A DNA stretch of 64,000 bases from Astropecten irregularis. Lineage: Eukaryota; Echinodermata; Asteroidea; Paxillosida; Astropectinidae. The notes beneath the pieces were generated by a model, which worked only from the letters and a program-made list of their open reading frames with translations, had not been told where the DNA came from and made no database searches. The stretch is taken from contig OZ020257.1 in the NCBI GenBank assembly GCA_963971285.1, positions 14,832,602 to 14,896,601 of the forward strand. The letters are read 5' to 3'. Shown here piece after piece: positions 47,601-59,600 of this stretch. The position numbers and the translations under genes were made by a program. Positions within the stretch are counted from its first letter, which is position 1. Every line of letters starts with the position of its first letter.

Positions 47601-50600
47601 TCTAGGTATAAAGAGGATACAAGACAAAAAGGAGATTCAGTGGACCTGAAGGGTAGGAACGAATATTCCTTTTAAAGCAGACAGAATTGCAAGATGTTGG
47701 AAACCATGTACCAGCCACAGGCTTCTGAAGAGATGAGAGATATGAAACGAGGAGGAAAGCTGTTGGGATAATACATAGGCTACGTCCGAAACTGGCAAGA
47801 CAATAGACCTAACCATAGCTCTGGAAGCCCATTTCGGACACGGCCATAGCTCTTTATTGGACATCTTGAGCTATTTATTGTTACCTACCTGTTAGGGTCA
47901 CTCTCCCTCGCATGGAGCCTTCTACGGTGTTTGGCGGCGTGCCCAAGTTGAACTTCTTATTGAATGCTCTAAACTGCAATTCTGCAAAACAAAAAAAATC
48001 ACAGAACCAAATGGCATCATCATCAATCAAACATCTTAATTAATCCATTTCCGAATTAAAAAAATTGACAGTCCCGATGCAGAGAAGTATTAATTTGTCT
48101 GATTCGAAAATATCCAGATTTTCAATTTTTAAAAGGAGGAGTCTGAAGAATTCAGGTAGTGGGCACCTACAAATGAAAAACAGCAGCAGACTGTGGTTGA
48201 CTTGGAGGGTTTAAGGAGCTTTATTTTTAAAATGATCTTGAAGAACTTATTGATCCTAAAAATGGCTTGGAGGGTCAAGATAAGTAGCTGATGAAAAGCC
48301 TGATGTGGAACTTACTATTTGGGCAAAAGTACTCGTTGATGCTGTACTCGTGCTGAATACCTTCAGGCTGAATAAAGGAAAGAAGAAATTGCAACATTTT
48401 CAAAATTTGTATTAGCTCTTGCCCGTATCCATGAAAACAAGCAAAACATGAAACAATTCCAATCTTTATTTTTGTAAACAAACATTTTCATGTAAATAAC
48501 TACTTTTGAGACTACAGAGGAAGATTACAATTTAACATTTTATTGAGTACATCTGGCCATTTTCTTCATTCTCCTGAAGATGGCCAGACTCTACTGACTC
48601 AAACCTCTCAATTTAAACGTCAGGCTCTTTCAAGACCTATTAAGTTTCTCCAATGCAAAAAACAATTGCATTTAAAAGAGGAATCTTACTTAATACATGA
48701 AAGATACTTGAAACTTGTTCTTATGTAGCAAAGAGCAAAATCTTACCTCCACTAGAAGCTTCCTACGTACGGCATCACTGAGCCCGGTTTGATCATTCAA
48801 GGTGACCTCATTACCACAGAGGAACTCCTCGTCGGCAACGGACACAACGTGCACTGGAACAGCATGAAGCAGAACAGACAAGTTGCATTATGATAGGACT
48901 ACAGTACACTATAAACTGGCAGGGGGTTCAAACACAAATACCCTGGTTTGCAATTGACAGTTGGGCACAAGTAACTAACTTCATCATAACTGAATCATAA
49001 AATAACCACAAGGGAAACTGACCGAATTTTATGCGATTGAAAAGTGAACAAAGAACAATTGACTGGAGTGGAATTTGAACCAGCGACCTCCGGAAGAGCA
49101 CCAGTACAGCATTCTGAAGGTCGCTGGTTCGAATCCCGCTCCAGTCAATTTTTCTCTGTTCATTTTTCAATGACTTCATCCTAACGTGTCTTCTTCAGAA
49201 TACTGTCTCAGAAGAAAATAGTACATAAAGCTCTTTATTTTATCTCATTCTAGGATTGATATTCTTTTTCAATAGCATGTGGTCATACCTTCGATATCAA
49301 TCTCTCCAAGGGTGTTTCCCATCACCGGGAAATCAAAAGTCTCTGCCGCCTGAGCACAGACGCAGCCTTTCTGTGACGGCACACTGTCGACAATCTCAAA
49401 CTCATCGGACTCGATTAAGGACACTCGGACCTAGGATCATACAAAATCATCATTCACAATCAATTAATCAATCAGTGGGAGCATATTGCGCCACGACAGT
49501 GTTGCTGCATCTACCTTGGAGTGGTACTCCTTCGGTCTTCTGATGGCCATCCCCCAGGCAGCCATGCGACCCATCCCCATCTCAGCAAAATAACAATCCA
49601 TCTGATGCAACCACGTGTCATGTGAATGCCCTACCAGGGCAAGTCCTACCAGTAGGTTCTCTCATAAAGAGAATCCGCCTGGCAGGATCACTTGCAGGGA
49701 ATCTAGCCATATTACCATACAGTCACATCTGGCGTTCAAGCACCATGCAAGGTAATAGGTCTCATCTAACGCATCATTCACAACTGCTTAAAAGTGGAAA
49801 TTGGTTTGCGGTTGATACCACAAACCTTTTGAAATACCAATACAATAAAAGCATCAGAAAACATATGTTGCAGACCAATACCAGTTATTGCACAATACAC
49901 ATGAACAAATTTCGAACTAGACAGCCCCTTAGCCTCAGGTCAAGCTTACCACTACACATTCATCAGACAGGTAGTTGAAGACCGTGGCTTTAATGGTGAC
50001 TTCCTCTCCGCGGATGATGGAATAAGGTAAGGTCAGGGAGACGAAGAACGGCTGGAAGGCACGGAGGGTGCTGGTGTCCGCCACCCCTAGCCCGGTATCC
50101 TTGGACAGGCAGTACCCGTTGCCAACCCAGTCGGTGATGGTGTGGGGTACGTCCAAGTCTTTCACGGCCTCACCGTTATCTCTACAAAATACAGGTTGTG
50201 GCAAGGATTATGATAATGTGGACTGAAGTATATATCCACAGTGCTGACATCATTATGAACCCGGGGGTTGATTTCACCAAACTCGGCGTAACTTACTATC
50301 AATCATAGGAGTTTTAATGCATTGCAGCCCTACGTAGGATATGATGAGTTATCCTTCATAACTGGAGTTATGATGAATCGTAGGGCTTCGTGAAATTGAC
50401 CCCTGGTCAACTTGAGCATCCTTGGCTGCTTCAGCCCTCACATTTTACCAATAATTTATCCACTGATCACTGAAAAGTTTCTTTAGTACTCACAAAATCA
50501 ACAGATTCCTTGAAAATTCCCCGAATCCCTAAACATTTAATCACAGAGTTTGCACGTAAGATAAAACTAAGGTGATCATCAAATATACTCAATACAAGTA

Positions 50601-53600
50601 CGTTGGTTCTCTCCTATGCTACGAGGGTTTTTCCCCAGGTCATCCAGTTTTCCTCCCTCCACAAAAATCAAACACTTTCGATCTCAGGCTGTACTCCGTG
50701 ATCATATATGAGTTGATGTGGCTGGCAGCCAAGGGCGCCCATGAAAGCCTGCTACTTGATCACGTTGAAGTCGCATCCTTCGCAATTCAGCACCCCAGCT
50801 GTGAGTAAGGATGATTAGCCTCCCAAATTATTATTATTATTAAAATGACCTGAAATATGTCAAATGCTTGGAGGGTCTGATGTTTCGATCCTAGCAGAAT
50901 CTTTCTTACAGGCTATAGTCGAAATGTCAAGCCTTTCTAACTCCAAACATCCAATACACTCTACAGACTCTACCTACATAATCATAACAGGTGAATCGTA
51001 TGCACCTCTAAACCACCCCTCTCCTTACTTCAGGGATGCTTACCCAATACGGATGAGATCCCACAGCCAGGTTTCAGGGAAGAAGCTTCGGACGGATGGA
51101 GCCAGTCCGGGACCCCCGGCGACCTCATCCAGTACGGGACCGGCTTCGTTGTATGCAACAGCCACCGGATACCTACCTGCTCGAGGTACAAGAAAATTGG
51201 AAAAATTACATCAGGGTCAACTACAATCTTAGAGTGCAAGCATTTGCATGAGTAACATTCACAAGAGGGTTGGTATAAGACGGGCTTCAGCTCTGGTTCA
51301 TCTAGACTAGTACCCGCCTGGCTTCACAGACCATTGGTGTGGCGTCCTTCAGTCTCGAAAGACTATGGTCCTTCATTCTGGGATGTTGGTCTGGTTCGGG
51401 AACAGTGTTGGGCTGACCAGCCCGAGTTGGGCAGACCAGCCCGATGTGAAAGTGGCAGTCCCTCTGGCATTGTATACAGATAATTGGCTGGGGGATGGGG
51501 ATTGCCTTTAAAACAACCTCAAGGAAAAGGCGTCAAGACTGGTCGACTCTCTTACCTGTGTTGCATGGCCGAGTTTCCACTTTCAGATTGGAGATGAAGA
51601 CAAGCCCCATGTCCTTAAAAATATAGAGAAGATCGGTGTTTAGTGCTGATAATAAACCCCGTCCGTTTCCTTTGGTGAAAAAACATTTCGATTCAGATTT
51701 TCAGATTTTGCCAAACTTTCAACGCCCAGATCGTAAATATCTATCGTCAGAAAGATAAAAAATACTGCCGTCTACCTTGAAAGCTTTGGAGGAGTCCTCA
51801 TAGACACTAGAGCCCCCAAAATATGGCACGCTCGTCCTCTTCCTGCGCCGTTTTTTGTCGATTGCTCCGTACCACCACCAGGGGTACTCGTTGGGACAAT
51901 GGTCGCTCTCGATGGGAGTCCAGTAATTGGTGTAGTGCAGTTCATCTTCTTTAATCTTATCAAAAACCTGCCAAAGGGAAATTGGTGGGAAATTGTTTGG
52001 AAAATCTCAGAATAATAAGTTTTTCAATACCATAGCAAACTTATCATTGATTCCTTGATATCACTATGGTGATACCATAGAAACACCATGGCGATACCAT
52101 AGAAACACCATGGCGATATCATAGAAACACCACTGGGGTGTTACTATAAACATTTTTGCAAACTTGAACTTGCTGAAAAAAAACATAAGCCTCTGATTAT
52201 ATTGCATTCTACACTTACTTTGGCCTTTGTCATTTGGTCTTCTTCCTCTTGCAAGACGTACACGCTCTTATCAACGACGTTGACGGCGCAGAGGGAGCCC
52301 TCGCTTGCCGACAGCTTCAAGATGGCTTTGCCACCCGGGGCCTCCTCATTGTTGGCAAAGGCTATGGATACCTGGATGGGGATTGGGAAGGGGATGGAAT
52401 AATCAGTAAGAAGCCAATCTGGCTATAAGGAGTCTCCTCTGGTCCCACGACATAGAATCTACTTTCAGTAGTCTGCTTGTACTTTTGTATTCTGGGGTGC
52501 TGTGGCTCATTGGTATGGCCACGGTCTTGTGGTCAATCTACAAACTGTGGGTTCGAATTCAGCCATGGGCTAGTGGTGATCCCGACCTTGGGCAAGACGC
52601 TTTGGTGTTTTTTTTAGGATTTTAGGAAGCAAATACCTCATTCTCAAACACCGGCTTGACTTCGAACTCAGCGCTGTGCGCCACCACTTCTTGGTCTGGC
52701 AGGATGTAGTACACAAGCATTTTGGTGAATGGCGACATCTTCTGGGTGACGGTGAACTTGTGCATCTTGGAGAACAGCTGGCCTGGCTGTGTGATGTTCA
52801 CCTTGTCCTCGTTAGGTCCAGGCGGGCCAACTAAGAGAAAACAGCGAAGCTGATAGCTCAGGGGTCAATTTCACTATAAAACCCTAATTTATCAATTGTA
52901 ACTCGAGTTACGAAGGATAACCCATCGTAGGTGGCCTAACCTACGGAAAGCTGCGATGCATCATAAGTCCAACGATTGAAAGTAGGTAACGATGAGTTTA
53001 ATGGTGAAATCGATCCCAGTACTAGCTGCTACCGTCCCAACGACTGTAACCTGGGTTGCAATCCCACTTTAAATACGCTGACATGTTGATCAAGTACAAT
53101 TTTTCAGCACCTACATTTGATCGTTTTGCCGAAAGAACTTCACTTGAGTTTCTCATATGGCCAATACAACTAAACATTTGTTCTTAAATTTCTTACAGCA
53201 AAATTCCCAGAGGCTTGAGATACCGCAGTAAAGCTAATGCATCAATTACAGTACATCTTGCTTTGCACCAAACACGTCTATCATTGAAAACACATAAATG
53301 TTTTGTCAACTTAAGACTTGTTAATACACTGGCAAAAATTGAATGCAATGATTAATACGGACTGTCCCTAGTACTCTGGCCAATAGCAAATTCTCAAAAC
53401 ATGGGTCTGTACGTTCACAGACAAATAGCATTAATACTACTGACCTATTGGGAAATAGGGCTCCGATGTTCGCTTCTTCCTGCTAGGACCATCTTTCACA
53501 GTAGAGACAGGAACTGCCAGGATTTCATTCCGTGACATGAACTGAAAAGAAAAATAAAAACCGAAAAATCAAATCAAACTCCTTGACATGTGAGATTCTT

Positions 53601-56600
53601 AGAATCGGGACAAACTATTGGTCAGAAACACCCGCTATTGGTCAGAAACACCTGCGATTGGTAAGAAACTCCTGCTATTGATCAGAAACACCTGTTATTG
53701 GTCAGAAACACCTGCGATTGGTCGGAAGCACCTGCGATCGGTCAAAAACACCTGCGATTGGACAGAAACACCCGCTATTGGACAGAAACACCCACTATTG
53801 GACAGAAATACCTGTTATTGGTCAGTCTACTGGCCACAGAACGGCAACATTTATCTCCATGATAATGCACAAACAAACTTTTCTTGCAATGTACAAGACA
53901 CGGTGCACCAAAAGCACATTAGGATTCCAGTAGAAATAATAAGCCTTAAAATTCGAACTATGTGTATCTGAATGATATTCTCTGTGCATTTGTCCCATCA
54001 ATGTTGCCTTAGTGGGGATTCCTCCCCAGTCCCCAGGGGCTGCTGTCTCTACAGCTGAATTATCCCACTTCCTGTTATCCCTCTAAGAGTAGAATCCATT
54101 CACCATCTGGTGTGTCACTACATAACAGGTGGTGAACCCCTTCCACAAACCCTGTCTCATTATCTTCAACACCCAAGCAATTGTTACAGTTGTAATCTCT
54201 GACTAACTTGAGGGGGTGTGTGGTTAGTTTCTTTGACCTTTCCGTGGAGGAAATTATACATGTCCTCAGCCGTAACAGCAATTCTCGACATCACTCAATT
54301 TGACATGGGGTGTTTTTTTCTTCCTTATAAGAGAGTTTCCTTCATTGAACTTGCACAATAATTTGCTCAGGCACTTACTTGATCCCCAGGAAGAGACAAT
54401 TCGCTTTAAATGTGATTTCATTCAGCTTGTGGGATTTTATTCCTAAAATCAAGGGTTTAACGGGCAATTAAAAAAAAGCCCTCAGCAATGGTATATAGCA
54501 CGCTGACTCGGCTTTGCTGCTCATCAAATTAAAAACATTCATCACAAGTTTGGTCGACAAACCTCATTTGACATTTATACAGCTCCTTGACCCTACTCTG
54601 TCATACAAAAGTTCAAAATGAATTTGGGTAGGTTTGAGATAAAACAGTTAAAAAGAGGAAAATGCGAGCATGTTTCAGCATTTCCAGTTGAAAAGACGGT
54701 AGAAGCATGGCCCCTCCTAGCTATAAAGTGCATTACTGCTATTCTTAAGTTATTGTTTCTATAATGTTGCAAAGAGCAGAATTAAAGACAAGCAACCATA
54801 CACATTCGGAGTCTAGTCTTATAAACAATGAATACAAACAATAAACTGCTGCAAACTTCTCATCAGCCAAAAAATTACCTGAAATTTATAAAATGGTTGA
54901 AGTTAGGAGGGTCTGACATATTTCGATCCTAGCAGGATCTTTATCGAAGGCTAATTGACAAGAGAACATGAACATGCAAGTTCTTGTCCTCTTGCCTTCG
55001 ACAAAGATCCTGCTAGGATCGAAATATGTCAGGCCCTCCTAACTCCAAGCAAAAATGAATGAAAACTCAAACAAACGTACCACAAAGAACCAGTGGAGAT
55101 CGTCCATCACAGCTGGGTCGGCAGTGAATTGTATGATGAACTCTTGCTCAGTGCCAGGAACCAGCTGCCCGTTGATGGGTAAAATCTGGACAAAGCTCCC
55201 ACTAGGTGAGTAGCTGGCCTCGGCGTACAGGGACGCAATGGGATCGTAGATGTAGTGGTAACGGTACTGGTCTTCATCCTCTGGGTCATAGGCTTTCCAG
55301 TTCTTGTACCCTGGTGCTTCAGCCTGCAGATGGCGTTGTTTGTAAAAGAGAGAGAAAGTGAAATGCTGGTCGGGTCCAGTGGCAACAAAACTAGTCCAGG
55401 CCTGGGCTTTGCCTGGGATCTAGGATGTCTACAAATCCCTGGCACTAAGCTTTCAACTTTAAGCACCCTGCTACATCCAGGAATCTTAGTCACAGACTGA
55501 GTCCACACGTTGATCATGGACCAGTATCCAAAAGCCGGGCTTTATTGATTTTAAGCAGCTCTAGTGTTGTTAAGTTCGGGGCTGACAAGAGGAGGATTTT
55601 GGGCAAGAAGGACAGGGCTTGGCCAGGCTTTTCGGTGGCTGTGCCAAAATATTTTTTTCTCTCTAATGCTAATAAGAAAAGAACAAAATGAGCTTTATTA
55701 TGGACTTGAAGGGCTACAGTTAAAGAGAGTGAAACTTACAAAGACGTTGATTTCACTAGTCTCGATGTCAACATTCTCCAGGACCACATTAACCACGCCA
55801 CTGTCTGAGGAGGTGAATGTCTGGTTGAAGATGGTCTCCGAGTCAGCTCTTGATGTTACCTGGATCTCCTTGCCTGGGGCTGGCTTGCCGTCAGGGTAGG
55901 TAACCGTGAGCTAGGAGAGAAAAGGAAAACAGGTCCTAAAAGATGGTGTCAAGGCTACGGTCGGACAAACAAGCACACCTATGAAGAAGGTGATGCCATC
56001 TATGCAGAGTGTGAGGCACAGAGGAGTGCCACTACCTGACAGAATTGACCAACAAGCAGATAAATGCAGCAAGCAGCAACAACGCCATGTCTCAAGGAGG
56101 TGAGCAACCAACCTGTCTACTTACCAAGACACTGAACGGCATGCCCGGCTTGAAAGTGCTGGGTCCCTTGAGATCCAAGAAAAGTGGATCTGTGGTGACA
56201 ATTCCAGATTTGCTCACAAAGTTTTCGGACAGCGTAACTCCTGCAGAAGGAGACAAGATCTCAACATTAATCCCCTAATCCAGCTCGGAAGTATTGTCTG
56301 GTGTTGGCCCATTACAACTAAATCTCATTCATTCCCAAAACTCCATAGTACAAAATAATATAAATGGCAGTTGATACGCAGGCAATATTTTTTTTCAGGA
56401 AAATTGAGGATGTGAATGAACAAGGTAACACTCAAAACTACTCCAGGCTTAGAGAAGTACACGTAATACAAATGCAGAATGAATGAATGCTGGCTGTAAA
56501 GAAGAGAAAAAGTTCAACTATGTGTCTACAGTATCTAAAAGGTTTAAAATTACAGTGCGATTGTTCCGTGATTTTTTACATACCAGTTGCTTCCTCTGTA

Positions 56601-59600
56601 AAATTGGCATCGACTTTGAGCTGGCTGCTCCAGACGGAGTAGTCGCTGCTGTTCAGGTGAATGTCCGCCCCGTTGACAACAATGGTTCCACACCCTGAGC
56701 TTCCAGTGTCCTAGAGTTTGAAACAATTTAAACACAAAAACTTTAAAAACTGTCAGAGAACCGTGCCTTTGCTTAAGATGACTAGTCAGAATATTTGAAG
56801 TAAGTTGGTCAGGGGTTGATTTCACCGAACTTATCGTAACTTATAAATCGTAGGACTTATGATGCATTGCAGGCATATTGTAGATTTAGGCCCCCTATGA
56901 TGGGTTATCCTTCGTAACTAGAGTTATGATTGATTGTATTACGATCAATCATGAAATTGACCCAACGTGACAGAGCTAGGGGGAATCTGTTGCAAACTAG
57001 CAATTATGAACATTTTAAGGGTCTAGAGCATTTTTAAAAGTTTCGTGCAGGTTTATATCAAGATTTCAAAACTTTTAATGCATCGAAAAATATTTGAAGA
57101 AGGAAATATATTTTTGTTCAAGAAACCATGAAATAAAACTTGTAAAATGTTTTCAACCCGTAAACTCAAGCACAAGCATTATGGCTAAAGATGGCATAGG
57201 CCTACACAAAAAAAATGGAGTGATTTTATAGTTAAGTTAGACAGGAAAGCCATGAGAAATTGCACATTATAAATCTGTGGGTCATAACTCTAAATCAAAA
57301 GCCAATGAAAATAAAATATGTGATGGCAGACCACAAATTTAATGGAGGCCTTGAAAATTCTAGGGTCCAGTTTGGTATTTATCCTTGGCGGAGGATGGGA
57401 GGATTCAAGGAAATATAATTATGCAAGGCTTTTACTTACTGCTGACTCAAATCTGAGCACTGGTCTTTCTTCTTTGGCACCCCAGTAGTAGTACTCCTGG
57501 TCAATACTGACGTCAGCACTAAATGACCCTCGCACCGGCTGCCCATAGGTATACCTGTAACAAGATGAAATGGGTTTGGGATTCCTGGTATTCCGTTTTG
57601 ATTTATGAGAACCCGCAGTCATCAGGGTGCTCTCAAGGTCTCTGAGATTTACAGGCGCAAGCAGTTAATTCCTGTTAACTTTATGTGGCTACACCCTGGT
57701 GTATAATGGTATGACATCCAAATATGGAGATGTCCGACTCTGTATGTAACTTATGTCAACAGAAGTCATTTAAAAGTGGGGTCCAGGACAGAGCTTTGGC
57801 CAAACTCTCTAAGTCTAAATGCAAAAGAGTAAAAAGCCACTCTTTGAAGAGCCATATGAAGGACAACTCATTTTCGAGTTGTTTTCCACTCTTTTAGAGT
57901 GATGTTTGCATCGTTTTGAGTGATTTTTCATTTTGGCCCACAGTGAAAATCAGTCCAAAAGAGTGAAATAACCACCATTCTTTTTCAAGAGCCGTATGAA
58001 GGACAACTCGATTTTGAACGAGTGGTATTTTTCACTCTTTTGCATTTGGAGAGTAGAAAACTGATTTGAGAACCAAACAACCCAGAGATATTGGCAACTC
58101 TCTTTAATTTGTTAAAATTTGTGAAATTGTAGGAATTTGGGCGTGCCTGATGACATTTCACCTATCTTTACCCAGACTGGGGCAGCTGTCAAATGACTTA
58201 ACCTAATCAAAGCAACAGAAAGTGAGATAACATTGTTAATTTTTGTTCCCTAAGCTTGTCTAACTTCTAAGTAACTCAAGAAAGGTAACCTGAAACTCTC
58301 ATTACGCAAATTAACATTTCATGGTCAGAGGAACTGTAAATCTGAAGGGCATGTTGAGAAGACTGCTGTAAAATAATTTTTACAGCGTATTTTGGATGTG
58401 GAATGATGAAACTAAAATCAATGACAAATTTCAATTCACTGAGCAAACATACGCTTACAAAGATGCTGAGCTGCATTATTCAATTGACGGGGCTAATATA
58501 AATTGACCGTTCAAATTGTCAGTGTCGATACTAATGACAATTCAAACTTTTTCTCCATAACTTTTTATACTTCTCCAAAATCTGAAAATAAAACTTTTTT
58601 TTTTCTTTTTTTTTTTCTAAAATAAAACTTAGCCCCCTAACAAATTTTGAAGGAACTATTGACTGAACACCTACTTTGCACAGATGCGGATTTCAAATTC
58701 CTTAGCATCGGTCACAATGAAAGATGGAGGGGTGATGGCGATCTCAAACTTGGGGAGCACTGCAAGAAAAGAACATACATCCACCAAAATGAAAAATGTA
58801 AAATTGATCACAGTTTGTGAAATTCTTTTCACATCAGACACCTACTGTGGTTTCCTCAACTTCGGACCGAACCCGACTCCCTTAAACTTCTTCATTCCTA
58901 GTGCCAGTTTCCTACTGCTTTGAAGGGTATTTGGTTACATAAATAATACCCACTGGTGGTAAAATAATAAGTGCCAACTGTGAAAAGATTTGCGAGTCTG
59001 GAAACAGTATCTGGAAATTCTTGCAGGTTCTGCTGAGATATTTACATAGGGGGGTTATATTAGAGCTTGAGTGGGTGGGGGTGTGTGTGTGGAAGGGCAT
59101 AACTGTGTAGGAATTCGTCTTTGAAGATTGTAACTTTGGACATTCCTTCAAGTTTGGGCAAAATTATGGATAGATTATTCTGTTGCAGAATGATAATTCC
59201 ATCTTTTTTATCTCTGATAACTTAAAATGTCACCATTAGCCATGCATTAGGCCTATAGCCAAAGCCAATGAAAAATAACCAATAAATCGAAAGGGAATAA
59301 TACTTAATCATGTCTACTGCAGCATGACGTAAGACACTGCGACCAAAGAAAATCAGACATTGGCTTCCGTCCTGGAAGTGCCTGTATTTATAGAGGATTT
59401 ACCATCTTTCTCACCTGCTAATAACATAGTTACCTTTTGAACCTCATCTGAGGCAGACATTTCACAGTGGGCCATGACTCAGTGACACACTTAATACAGA
59501 AATGTTCCTTTTAACTGTGGTTTAAAGTTTAACTCCAATTAATGCAAACAAGTAACTGGGCACTCCAACAATAAAATTGACCACGTGACATAAATGGCCT

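Larger units (their letters stand above)
51044..56240 (-). other. Thioester protein: MG4-MG6 and bait-like region
   Basis: Exons 56125-56240, 55740-55910, 55081-55323, 53445-53541, 52637-52830, 52219-52371, 51776-51967, 51556-51613 and 51044-51176. MG4 has TTDPLFLDLKGPSTFKPG. Basic clusters lie in exon 53445-53541 (SRKKRTS) and exon 51776-51967 (RRRKRTS). The latter is in the MG6 loop just before DMGLVF, where complement C3 is cut into beta and alpha chains. The bait-like stretch before FFPETWLWDL is only about 30 residues, Gly/Pro/Ala-rich. Confidence 0.85.

Noticed and set aside
49500-49570. Extra exon of the thioester gene (frame MAIRRPKEYHSKV)
   Set aside because: Neighbouring exons 49950-50181 and 49289-49430 join in phase without it, and the sequence resembles dispersed repeat DNA.
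53615-53826. CRISPR-like array
   Set aside because: Contiguous 20-bp imperfect tandem units without spacers, in an intron of an animal gene.
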